A DNA stretch of 10,437 bases from CABMGO01 sp964574775 (GTDB lineage Archaea; Nanobdellota; Nanobdellia; Pacearchaeales; GW2011-AR1): the NCBI GenBank assembly GCA_964574775.1, contig CAZNOS010000028.1:1-10437 (forward strand), in the 5' to 3' direction. The position numbers and the translations under genes are program-made. Within the stretch, counting starts at the first letter, position 1. Every line of letters begins with the position of its first letter. The notes under the pieces were generated by a model, which had not been told where the DNA came from, did no database searches, and was given only the letters and a program-made list of their open reading frames with translations. Positions 1 to 5,770 of the stretch are shown piece after piece.

Positions 1-316
1 ATTGATAGTCTGATTTTTTGTAAATCTGGCCCATGTCTGCTATGATGTGTCTGGCTATTTCATATCTGATTACATCCTCGTATTCTGCGCCAAATTCATT
101 TGATAATTCTTGCGTTAGTTGTTCCATTCCTTCTTGGTGATGAAGTATTGCTCTGTGAGCTAATGGATTTTCGGCTTGTGGATCGAAATATGCGTCAAGA
201 GTTTTATGTGCCCTGCAAAGAATTTTTCTCATATGAGCTGGGTCTTTTTCATATAGCTCCTGGTTGGTCCGCCTTACTCTCTCGACAGATTCTTTTAGAT
301 GTTCAATGTGTTTCAT
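1..316 (-). CDS. Partial unknown helical protein, runs off left edge
   Basis: Reading the minus strand from the ATG at 316, the frame stays open for 105 codons to the window edge, so the C-terminus is missing. The protein starts MKHIEHLKESVERVRR and is rich in Glu, Lys, Arg, His and Ala, with few predicted strand formers. It looks like a soluble, mostly alpha-helical protein. I see no signal peptide, membrane segment, cysteine pair or known catalytic motif, and I do not recognise the family. The start is supported by a TATA-like element whose centre lies 25.5 bases upstream, the spacing expected for a leaderless archaeal transcript. It diverges from the kinase-like gene at 367. An alternative view, that the opposite strand codes here as an extension of the 367 gene, is much weaker because that translation is hydrophobic and unlike a kinase N-terminus. 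Confidence 0.65.
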   Translation of the reverse strand, partial: MKHIEHLKESVERVRRTNQELYEKDPAHMRKILCRAHKTLDAYFDPQAENPLAHRAILHHQEGMEQLTQELSNEFGAEYEDVIRYEIARHIIADMGQIYKKSDYQ

Positions 317-337
317 GTGATTTTATACACCGATTAA

Positions 338-345
338 TATTTAAA
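338..345. promoter_or_regulatory. Shared bidirectional TATA-like box
   Basis: The box TATTTAAA reads TTTAAATA on the other strand. Its centre (341.5) is 25.5 bases from the ATG at 367 on the plus strand and exactly 25.5 bases from the ATG at 316 on the minus strand. This is the expected archaeal TATA-to-start distance for leaderless mRNAs, so one element may serve both divergent genes. Seen directly: sequence and spacing. Inferred: promoter function. Confidence 0.5.
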
Positions 346-358
346 CCGTTTGAAACGG
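346..358. promoter_or_regulatory. Perfect palindrome between TATA box and start codon (candidate operator)
   Basis: CCGTTT-G-AAACGG is a perfect 6-1-6 inverted repeat. It abuts the TATA-like box and ends 8 bases before the ATG at 367. A protein bound here would overlap the initiation region of the plus-strand gene and lie upstream of the box for the minus-strand gene. A one-base loop makes an RNA hairpin unlikely, so a DNA operator is the simplest reading. Confidence 0.4.
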
Positions 359-366
359 ATAGTTGC

Positions 367-948
367 ATGAAATTCAAATCAATGGTTATTTCAGGAACTC
401 CATGCTCTGGTAAATCTACATTAGCTAGAGAGTTATCAAAAATATATGGGTTTCCGATTTATTCTATCGGTCAGATATTTAGAGAAAGATGGGCGAGGGC
501 TTATCCCGATGGAAAAGTTTCGTTTGAAGACTACTGGAGACAGACTGGATTGCGTGAAAACATAGAAGCCGACGAAGAAATATTCGCAAAAATAAACTGC
601 GGAAATGCAATTGGGGATTTTAGATATTCGTTCCGATATAACCCCGAAACAACACTCAAGGTATTGGTAAATGCAGAATTATCTGAAAGAAGTTTGCGTG
701 CAATGTCCTCTGGAAGATATCCCGATAAGGAATTTTGTGAAATTGCTCACACACTAAAGGGGAGAGAAGATCAAGAAGTAAAAACTGGTCAAGATATGTA
801 TGGCGCTAGCTATGATTATAGAAATCCTCTGGGATATCACGTAGTTCTTAATTCTGGAATTTTAAGTGTTGATAGAGAGGTAGGGGTTGTGAGATCTCTA
901 TTCGACTTAAAAGAAAAAAAGGCGCCGAAGCGCCATCGGTTTTTTTAG
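367..948 (+). CDS. Cytidylate/adenylate kinase-like P-loop kinase
   Basis: This 193-residue protein begins MKFKSMVISGTPCSGKST. A hydrophobic strand leads into a Walker A loop (GTPCSGKS, residues 10-17), followed by a helix and the segment YSIGQIFRERW (about 32-42). That segment resembles the nucleotide-binding region of archaeal cytidylate kinases (phosphoryl transfer from ATP to CMP/dCMP). The C-terminal half has KGREDQE (about 135-141), comparable to the lid region, and then YGASYDYRNPLGYHVVLNSG, like the YGI-D...VINT ending of that family. I take the ATG at 367, not an upstream codon, because it starts just before the first P-loop strand and sits 25.5 bases from a TATA-like box. The last nine codons overlap a terminator hairpin, and the stop overlaps the convergent gene by 4 bases. 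The NMP-kinase fold is fairly sure. The substrate is not, since AAA-type polynucleotide or tRNA kinases share these motifs. Confidence 0.8.
   Translation: MKFKSMVISGTPCSGKSTLARELSKIYGFPIYSIGQIFRERWARAYPDGKVSFEDYWRQTGLRENIEADEEIFAKINCGNAIGDFRYSFRYNPETTLKVLVNAELSERSLRAMSSGRYPDKEFCEIAHTLKGREDQEVKTGQDMYGASYDYRNPLGYHVVLNSGILSVDREVGVVRSLFDLKEKKAPKRHRFF
914..934 (-). terminator. Hairpin terminator with UUCG loop and U-run for the minus-strand operon
   Basis: On the minus strand, GGCGC-TTCG-GCGCC (934 to 921) is followed at once by seven T (920 to 914). That is a textbook intrinsic terminator with a stable UUCG tetraloop, 11 bases past the stop codon of the gene ending at 945. On the plus strand a weaker overlapping stem, CCGA (925-928) with TCGG (936-939), is followed directly by seven T (940-946), so the site may act in both directions. 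It lies inside the last codons of the plus-strand kinase-like gene. Archaeal terminators are usually plain T-runs, so this bacterial form is unusual. Confidence 0.65.
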
Positions 949-1415
949 CCAATCAAGATACTTCTCTCTTCGTCTCTTTTTCTTGCGATTCTTCTACTTG
1001 CATCCATCAAAGGTTCGTAGAGTGTTCTTGCTTGAGCTTCTGAAAATCCTAAATTAGCCATTACGCCAAGATAGTCATCTGCTGTTAGTCTGCAACTTTC
1101 ATGCATTCCGAAATGAAGATATGTTTCTTTTACTGCTCTTTTGTCTTCGATCATTTGTGTTAGAACTTGACCTTGACTTGGGTGTGCTTCACAAAATTCG
1201 TTCACAGCTTCAGACATTGTTCTTGCCTTCAATCTGTCTTCAATTTCTATTCTTGCGTAAACTCTTTTTCCTTCATATCTTCCTGTTGGAAGTTCAATTG
1301 CGTCTGCAATTTTTGGTTTCATTCTTTTTAGTTTACCAGATAAGCTGGAAACTGGAATGTCCAATCTGTCTGCAGCAATTAACTCAAGTAATTGACTTTC
1401 TGTTGATTTTTCCAT
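945..1415 (-). CDS. Unknown protein, third gene of ligase operon
   Basis: This gene encodes 156 residues. A clear Shine-Dalgarno GGAGG (minus strand, 1430-1426) lies 10 bases before the ATG and fixes the start. The product is soluble and charged, with an N-terminal helical stretch (LLELIAADRLDIPVSSLSGKL) that looks like a small helix-turn-helix or scaffold segment. A likely beta segment (GRYEGKRVYARIEIEDR, about 45-61) and a helical second half ending ASRRIARKRDEERSILIG follow. Two cysteines, in FCEAH and SCRLT, are not paired as a zinc site. I do not recognise the family. It lies 33 bases downstream of the HD hydrolase gene in the same direction and just before the operon terminator, so it probably belongs to the same process. 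The N-terminal half could bind DNA, but that is only a guess from its pattern. Confidence 0.75.
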   Translation of the reverse strand: MEKSTESQLLELIAADRLDIPVSSLSGKLKRMKPKIADAIELPTGRYEGKRVYARIEIEDRLKARTMSEAVNEFCEAHPSQGQVLTQMIEDKRAVKETYLHFGMHESCRLTADDYLGVMANLGFSEAQARTLYEPLMDASRRIARKRDEERSILIG

Positions 1416-1448
1416 TTTTATTTTTCCTCCGTGTTATTTTAGTTAATA

Positions 1449-2018
1449 TCATAGTCCCCTCAAAAGTGAAACTTCATGATCGATATGGTGAAATAAGAAA
1501 CATTCTGGAAAAGTTTTTTTAATTGCTTCCCTGTAGTCCTCAAAACTTTTATCATATGGGCCCATGTGCCATCGTATAATCATTGCTTCTTGTTCTGTTA
1601 GTGCAATATGTTTCTGTACAACGAAAACGGAGCGCTCTCCATGTCCGAAAGGAAAATTATCTTTAATTTTATAAGGTTTCTTTTCAGAAGTTTCTCCTGC
1701 TTTTAATTTATTTTCGATATAGATATCTACCTTACATGCATCGTGAAGAAGCGAAGCAATTACTCTAGATTCATTAGGAACTTTTAGATCGTAGTGTTCT
1801 ACCTGTCTGTCAAACTCTTTATAAATTTCATAACTGTGAGCTGCCAAACCTCCTCTAAAATTTCCGTGATGCTGAGTGCTTGCAGGTGCATAAAAATAAT
1901 CACTTTCAGAAAGCCAACCACATAAGTTTTCAATTCCCTTTCTTTTTATTCCCCTGAATAAACCAAGAATTTCTCTTTTGTTTTTCTCAATTTGTTCCCC
2001 CGATAAATGACTACTCAT
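1449..2018 (-). CDS. HD-domain hydrolase, YhaM-like
   Basis: This 189-residue protein is almost entirely one HD domain. Metal-ligand candidates in order are H50/H51 in the ASTQHHGNFRGGLAAHS segment, H61, H92-D93 in LLHDACKV, H126 in FGHGE, H151 in RWHMG, and H177/H178/D180 near the C-terminus. The GGLAAHS-LLHD-GH-HMG pattern resembles the HD domain of YhaM-type 3'-5' exoribonucleases. The N-terminal OB-fold nucleic-acid-binding domain of YhaM is absent, so this is a stand-alone hydrolase. Known for the superfamily: metal-dependent phosphomonoesterase or phosphodiesterase activity. Inferred here: a role on nucleotides or nucleic-acid ends. The Shine-Dalgarno GGAGG (2028-2024) lies 5 bases before the start, and the start overlaps the ligase stop by 8 bases, indicating translational coupling with the ligase. 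Confidence 0.82.
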   Translation of the reverse strand: MSSHLSGEQIEKNKREILGLFRGIKRKGIENLCGWLSESDYFYAPASTQHHGNFRGGLAAHSYEIYKEFDRQVEHYDLKVPNESRVIASLLHDACKVDIYIENKLKAGETSEKKPYKIKDNFPFGHGERSVFVVQKHIALTEQEAMIIRWHMGPYDKSFEDYREAIKKTFPECFLFHHIDHEVSLLRGL

Positions 2019-3135
2019 GATTGCCTCCGCTTTTCTCGTAGATAGCTCTTACTTTTTTTGTAGTTGAGACACCGCTAATATCTTTGTCGTCTCTAATTCT
2101 TTTTAACCAAGCAATTCTTAGAGAATATGCGCCTCCATCTGAATAACCACATGAGTGCCATGTATTTTTTCCGTAATGACAATTCATCGAAGCTATTTCC
2201 AATACGACTGATTTTTCAGGAGCGACATAAAAATTTGGCTTCTGTTCTTCATTGATATTTGGATTTAAAAATAAATTAGCAGGTTTGTTTTTCATTAAAT
2301 TTCCATCTAATAACTGCGCTAGAGTTTTATTACTGCCTTCTCTTTTTGCGTTAACCTTTGCTAGTGTTTCATATCTTGATTCTGAATCGTTATATGATCC
2401 GCACAAAACTTGCGAGATACCTTTTTCATCCATATACACGCCCAAGACTGCCAAATCCAATGTTTCGGCTCTCTTTAATTTGATCCACTCATTTGTTTCT
2501 TTTCCAGGCAAATAAATAGAAGTAGGATTTTTGCAAACTAAACCTTCGTAATTTTTTTGTACTAATTCCGTAAACCATTTTTCTAGTTCATGTGGATTGG
2601 AAAATTTTTTCTGAGTACTTGGAGATAATCTTTCTTCTAAGATATTTTCAGTGATTTTTCTTCTTTCTGTCAATGGTAAATTAAGAAGTGGTTTTCCTTC
2701 CCAATGCAATGTATCAAAAACAGTTAGTTCGACTGGAAAATCTGTAACTAATCCAGACTGTAAATATTTTTCTAAATTTTGAGGAGACATCTTACTTCTA
2801 AATCTTTTTTTTATCGGTTGAAATCCGGCGTAACCGACTAAACCTTGACCAGTAATTTCAGAATCTAAAATACAATTAGGTAGACCCTGCAACGTTCTTT
2901 GCAATTCTGGAAAAATTCCTAGATTAACTTCATTTAAACTTCTAGTAAATGCTCGGACCATATCGCCTTTCTTATGTATTTGCAGTCTATAGCCATCCTG
3001 TTTTATTTCTGCGAGTGTACTTCCGCCGTGCTCTTTTAATATTTGATTATATAGCGCATCATCTGGAACTCCCAAAAAAACGGGATTCATCGATTCAATC
3101 GGCCTTCCGATTTCAATTCTATTTTGTTTTACCAT
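2011..3135 (-). CDS. Minimal ATP-dependent DNA ligase
   Basis: This 374-residue protein carries the nucleotidyltransferase motifs in order. They are motif I KQDG with the adenylated Lys at 45, motif III-like LDSEI (90-94), IIIa FDTL (140-143), motif IV YEGLVCKN (196-203), and motif V WIKLKR (217-222). An OB-fold C-terminal domain ends with the motif VI-like RIRDDK (346-351). The enzyme seals nicks through a lysine-AMP intermediate. Typical archaeal replicative ligases are near 550-600 residues with an N-terminal DNA-binding domain. Here only about 40 residues precede motif I, so this is the compact adenylation-plus-OB form often tied to repair, plasmids or viruses. An RNA substrate cannot be excluded. 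The start has an AAGGT Shine-Dalgarno-like element (3144-3140) only 4 bases upstream. It is the first gene of a three-gene operon and diverges from a TrmB-family regulator. Confidence 0.9.
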   Translation of the reverse strand: MVKQNRIEIGRPIESMNPVFLGVPDDALYNQILKEHGGSTLAEIKQDGYRLQIHKKGDMVRAFTRSLNEVNLGIFPELQRTLQGLPNCILDSEITGQGLVGYAGFQPIKKRFRSKMSPQNLEKYLQSGLVTDFPVELTVFDTLHWEGKPLLNLPLTERRKITENILEERLSPSTQKKFSNPHELEKWFTELVQKNYEGLVCKNPTSIYLPGKETNEWIKLKRAETLDLAVLGVYMDEKGISQVLCGSYNDSESRYETLAKVNAKREGSNKTLAQLLDGNLMKNKPANLFLNPNINEEQKPNFYVAPEKSVVLEIASMNCHYGKNTWHSCGYSDGGAYSLRIAWLKRIRDDKDISGVSTTKKVRAIYEKSGGNHE

Positions 3136-3148
3136 AATAACCTTATTA
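3135..3148. promoter_or_regulatory. Inverted repeat at the ligase start codon
   Basis: TAATAA-CC-TTATTA is a perfect 6-2-6 inverted repeat. It covers the first base of the ligase ATG and its AAGGT ribosome-binding element. The loop is too short for an RNA hairpin, so if functional it would be a protein-binding site. It is AT-rich, so chance is possible. Confidence 0.3.
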
Positions 3149-3168
3149 CTTATGGCTAGATTAACTTA

Positions 3169-3190
3169 TGAGGTGATTGTTATCACCACA
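3169..3190. promoter_or_regulatory. Candidate operator between ligase operon and TrmB-type regulator
   Basis: The core GGTGAT-TGTT-ATCACC (3172-3187) is a perfect 6-4-6 inverted repeat. After one mismatch per side, TG and CA extend the symmetry to a 22-base site. It sits just upstream of the TATA box for the regulator gene at 3223. For the ligase direction it would lie near the expected transcription start. TrmB-family proteins bind inverted repeats near TATA boxes and may activate or repress depending on position, so autoregulation plus control of the ligase operon is a reasonable inference. Confidence 0.5.
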
Positions 3191-3193
3191 AGA

Positions 3194-3201
3194 TATATAA
3201 A
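3194..3201 (+). promoter_or_regulatory. TATA box for TrmB-family gene
   Basis: TATATAAA has its centre 25.5 bases before the ATG at 3223, which fits a leaderless archaeal transcript. Read on the minus strand it could also serve the ligase operon, giving a leader of roughly 36 bases with an AAGGT ribosome-binding element. No better TATA box is visible for the ligase. Confidence 0.6.
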
Positions 3202-3222
3202 AGGAAAAATACTAAAAATATA

Positions 3223-3942
3223 ATGGATATATCTAAATTAAAATCAGCTGGATTAACTGATAATGAAGCGAAAACTTATTCTGCATTATTGGAAATGGGT
3301 CCAAGATCTGCCGGAACAATATCAAGAAAAACTGGACTACACAGAAGAGTTATTTATGATACAACTGATAGGCTAATTAGAAAAGGCCTTTTGGGATATA
3401 TTATAGAAAATGGTAAAAAAATATTTTCCGCTTCGAATCCTAAAAGATTGCTAGAAATAGTAACAGAGAAAGAACAAGAAATAAATGATATTTTACCATC
3501 TATGATTAGTCTTTTTAGTTCTGGAAAAGAAAAGCAAAGAGAAGATACTTTATTTTTTAGAGGCAAAGAAGGATTAAAATCCATTTTTGAAGATCAACTA
3601 AGCGAGGGAAAAGAAATATTGATTATTGGGGCATCTAGTGTTGCATATGATGGGCTAAAATATTATTTTCACTGGTTTGATAAAAAAAGGGTCAATGCTA
3701 AAATTAAAACTAAAATAATATTTAATAAAGAAGTTGAAGGAAAACACCCGTCAATTCCATTTTCGGAAATAAGATATCTTCCGGAAAAATATTCTTCTCC
3801 GGTTGCTGTAAATATTTATAGTGATAAGGTAGCAATTATTTTATGGAACAAAGAAAATCCGTTTGCTATTTTGATAAAACAAAAAGAAATATCGGATGGG
3901 TATAGAAAACATTTTGATTTAATTTGGAAGAGTAGTAAATAA
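3223..3942 (+). CDS. TrmB-family transcriptional regulator
   Basis: This 239-residue protein opens with a winged helix-turn-helix (about residues 1-75). It starts LKSAGLTDNEAKTYSALLEMG and continues AGTISRKTGLHRRVIYDTTDRL, the standard TrmB N-terminal pattern. Residues about 75-95 form a linking helix. The C-terminal part (about 105-239) resembles the phospholipase-D-like effector domain of TrmB regulators, with FFRGKEGLKSIFEDQL, ILIIGASS and VNIYSDKVAIILWN, ending in a segment containing HFDLIWKSSK. Known TrmB proteins bind sugars or other small ligands and regulate transport and metabolism genes. Its ligand cannot be read here. It diverges from the ligase operon across an intergenic region with a 22-base candidate operator and is leaderless by TATA spacing. 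A local regulator of itself and the ligase operon is inferred. Confidence 0.88.
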   Translation: MDISKLKSAGLTDNEAKTYSALLEMGPRSAGTISRKTGLHRRVIYDTTDRLIRKGLLGYIIENGKKIFSASNPKRLLEIVTEKEQEINDILPSMISLFSSGKEKQREDTLFFRGKEGLKSIFEDQLSEGKEILIIGASSVAYDGLKYYFHWFDKKRVNAKIKTKIIFNKEVEGKHPSIPFSEIRYLPEKYSSPVAVNIYSDKVAIILWNKENPFAILIKQKEISDGYRKHFDLIWKSSK

Positions 3943-3948
3943 TATAAA
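3943..3948 (+). promoter_or_regulatory. TATA box for the gene at 3970
   Basis: TATAAA begins right after the stop codon of the TrmB-type gene. Its centre is 24.5 bases before the ATG at 3970. The downstream gene therefore probably has its own leaderless promoter and is not only a read-through product. Confidence 0.5.
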
Positions 3949-3969
3949 CTAATATTAATTATTTTTTAT

Positions 3970-4350
3970 ATGGAGAACGATGAACTTCCACATATAGAAA
4001 TAAGGGCTTCTATAAAACCTGAAGATTTATTTTATGCTTCTGCTTATTTATTGTTTTCAGATAAGAGAGATCGAGAAAGAGAGCATGCTGGAAAAATCGA
4101 AAGGGCGTTTATGGAATCAAATTTTGCACCAAAGAGACTTGTTGTTTTAGAGAACGTCATGGTTTTAGAATGTAAGGGACCCGCCCCACTTCTTTATCAT
4201 GATAGATATGGTTCTGCAATCGACAACATGTTTACTCGGGTTTTGGTGGAATCAGTTGTTAGAATTTCGGCAGGAATAGTTCCGCCTCTAATCTTGGGTG
4301 AAAATGTAAATAACCGCACATATAACTTCGTTACAAATACATCAGGATAA
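3970..4350 (+). CDS. Unknown 126-residue protein
   Basis: The product begins MENDELPHIEIRASIKPED and appears to be a small soluble alpha/beta protein. A strand-like HIEIRASI, a charged helix with DKRDREREHAGKIERAF (about 31-47), and two hydrophobic strands (KRLVVLENVMVLECKG, about 55-70) are visible. A helix rich in Val and Arg follows (MFTRVLVESVVRIS). There are no cysteine clusters, transmembrane helices or known motifs, and I do not recognise the family. The start is supported by a TATA box 24.5 bases upstream. The gene converges on the PHP-protein gene, and the two overlap tail to tail by 9 bases. It follows the TrmB-type gene by 27 bases but likely has its own promoter, so a functional link is uncertain. 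Confidence 0.7.
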   Translation: MENDELPHIEIRASIKPEDLFYASAYLLFSDKRDREREHAGKIERAFMESNFAPKRLVVLENVMVLECKGPAPLLYHDRYGSAIDNMFTRVLVESVVRISAGIVPPLILGENVNNRTYNFVTNTSG

Positions 4351-5187
4351 TTTTAACGCCTCTGCAAGTCTTGCTTCTAGTACATTTTCTCCTTTATCGG
4401 TTAGTGGTGGTCTACCAAATACTCCTCCGTGCCAATCTGAACCATAGGTTATCAATAAATTATTATCTATTGCATATTGTCTAAACGGATTATTTTTTTC
4501 TTGATCTTTTGGCTGGACTTCTAAGCCATCTAGTCCTTGACTAAGAAGCAAGTCCATTTCGGCCATGTCTTTAACTTGGAAATATGGATGAGCTATGAAC
4601 GCGCGTCCTCCGGCTATGTGAATTTGTCTTATGGCTTCTTGTGGAGTTACAGAAGTATCTTTGTCAACAACTTCTCTTCCATTTTCATTCTTCAACATTT
4701 CTTTATACATTTCGAATGTTATGCTACGACCGCAGTGTTGTCGAACATAATTCTGACATTCTGGGTCTTCAGCCATTGTATACATTATATTCATTTTTCC
4801 GAGTCTAGAGTCTGGAAACTTTCTCAAAACTTTTTCTAGAGTTATTGGGAATCCCTTCTCTCTTAATACTTGAATTCTAGCTTCGCAAACTTTTCTTTGT
4901 TCTACTCCAGAGTCTGCAATAAATTTTAAGAAACCAGGACTTTGTGGGTCTATTCCAAGTCCTAAAATATGATATTTGTCCGTACTAATTTCAACTCCAG
5001 CAATAACTTCGATTCCCCATTTTTTACCCTCAACTTGTGCTCTAGCAATTCCATTAAGATTATCGTGATCTGTTACGGACATATAGTCTAAACCGTTGAA
5101 TCTAGCAATTCTGACGTTATCTTCTGGTGTTCCTAGCCCGTCTGAATAAAACGTATGCGTGTGAAAATCTATGTATTTTTTAGTCAT
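4342..5187 (-). CDS. PHP-domain phosphoesterase (TrpH/YciV type)
   Basis: This 281-residue protein has the metal-binding motifs of the PHP family. They are HTH (H9, H11) in FHTHTFYSDG, TDHD (39-42), GVEIS with E66, H73 in YHILGLG, AHP (H200), and GSDWHG (D251, H253). Length and motif order match stand-alone PHP phosphoesterases such as TrpH/YciV, which hydrolyse 3',5'-nucleoside bisphosphates and short RNA 5' ends. The substrate here is inferred. A longer frame exists to 5415, but those extra 76 residues lack PHP features and overlap a better gene. The ATG at 5187 has an AAAGGAG ribosome-binding site 5 bases upstream and is followed directly by the first motif. It overlaps the preceding small gene by 8 bases, as the last gene of a three-gene cassette. 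Confidence 0.88.
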   Translation of the reverse strand: MTKKYIDFHTHTFYSDGLGTPEDNVRIARFNGLDYMSVTDHDNLNGIARAQVEGKKWGIEVIAGVEISTDKYHILGLGIDPQSPGFLKFIADSGVEQRKVCEARIQVLREKGFPITLEKVLRKFPDSRLGKMNIMYTMAEDPECQNYVRQHCGRSITFEMYKEMLKNENGREVVDKDTSVTPQEAIRQIHIAGGRAFIAHPYFQVKDMAEMDLLLSQGLDGLEVQPKDQEKNNPFRQYAIDNNLLITYGSDWHGGVFGRPPLTDKGENVLEARLAEALKLS

Positions 5188-5482
5188 AGCGTCTCCTTTC
5201 TGGCTCAATTTTGACACCAAGCTCAGATATTCTTTTACATATATTTTCGTATTCTTGTGCGGCATATCTTCTATCATCGCAATCCGCAAGCGTACCGCCC
5301 TGAATATCTTCCAAACATTTTCTTGCCCTTCTATGAACAAGCTGGACCATTTGTCTAAATAAATCCAAATCTTCCGAAAGAGATAAATCATATTTTTCAT
5401 CCAATACTCTCCCAAGTCTATAAAATGAATAATGTGTTTCCGGGAATGCCCTTACAATTTCTGTGAGTTTTTCGTTTGCCAT
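5180..5482 (-). CDS. Unknown 100-residue protein coupled to PHP gene
   Basis: The product begins MANEKLTEIVRAFPETHYSFYRLGRVLDEKYDLS and is mostly helical and strongly charged. A segment with RQMVQLVHRRARKCLEDI lies in the middle (about 44-61), and the C-terminus is very basic (EPERRRYD). There are two or three scattered cysteines and no recognisable motif, and I do not recognise the family. The start lies one base after the stop of the upstream gene (TAA, one base, ATG) with no close Shine-Dalgarno, so translation probably depends on re-initiation. Its stop overlaps the PHP start by 8 bases. The tight spacing on both sides suggests that the product works with the PHP enzyme or with its small partner, which is inference from context only. 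Confidence 0.72.
   Translation of the reverse strand: MANEKLTEIVRAFPETHYSFYRLGRVLDEKYDLSLSEDLDLFRQMVQLVHRRARKCLEDIQGGTLADCDDRRYAAQEYENICKRISELGVKIEPERRRYD
5193..5199 (-). promoter_or_regulatory. Ribosome-binding site deciding the PHP start
   Basis: On the minus strand AAAGGAG lies 5 bases before the ATG at 5187 and inside the end of the preceding gene. This selects the short PHP reading frame over the longer upstream extension. Confidence 0.7.
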
Positions 5483-5483
5483 T

Positions 5484-5732
5484 TTAATCGAAGTGGGATG
5501 CTCTCTCCTCCTTTAGTTGTGATTCCAAACTTCTCCCATAAGAATAAACTTCCATAACTCTTTGCATATTTTTATTATCATATTCTGCGAATACTTCTCT
5601 AACTTTTTGTCTGACGCTTACATAAACTGGATAATCTTCATAATCAAAGGTATCACAGACCACTAACATGTGTGTTAAGTCCTTGGCTGGCCTTGTGCTC
5701 AACCATCTCCTAATGTCTTCTTGTGTTGCCAT
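5484..5732 (-). CDS. Small unknown protein, first gene of PHP cassette
   Basis: This 82-residue protein begins MATQEDIRRWLSTRPAKD, a short helix. A beta-rich core follows (LVVCDTFDYEDYPVYV, about 23-38), then a helical half ending MEVYSYGRSLESQLKEERASHFD. The core resembles, from memory only, a widespread family of small proteins of unknown function in bacteria and phages. A profile search would settle this. There is no signal peptide, membrane helix or metal cluster. An AAGGT ribosome-binding element (5745-5741) lies 8 bases upstream, and a TATA-like box near 5771-5779 would give a leader of about 17 bases. It heads the cassette that continues into the next unknown gene and the PHP enzyme, and it diverges from the PhoU-like gene. 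Confidence 0.75.
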   Translation of the reverse strand: MATQEDIRRWLSTRPAKDLTHMLVVCDTFDYEDYPVYVSVRQKVREVFAEYDNKNMQRVMEVYSYGRSLESQLKEERASHFD

Positions 5733-5770
5733 TTTATTTTACCTTATGATATCTTAAGTGCATAGAAACA

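Noticed and set aside
100..366. In-frame plus-strand extension upstream of the kinase-like gene
   Set aside because: The extra 89 residues are hydrophobic and unlike a kinase N-terminus. The minus strand carries a good partial gene here, and promoter spacing fits the ATG at 367.
1121..1522. Plus-strand open frame rich in Leu and Phe, suggestive of a membrane protein
   Set aside because: It is antisense to two supported genes, and its Leu/Phe richness is what the complement of Lys/Glu/Arg codons gives.
2252..2515. Plus-strand open frame inside the ligase gene
   Set aside because: It is a shadow of the ligase gene, whose catalytic motifs are continuous across this stretch.
5188..5415. N-terminal extension of the PHP protein by 76 residues
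   Set aside because: The extension overlaps the small gene at 5180-5482 almost fully and shows no PHP features. A strong ribosome-binding site precedes the ATG at 5187.
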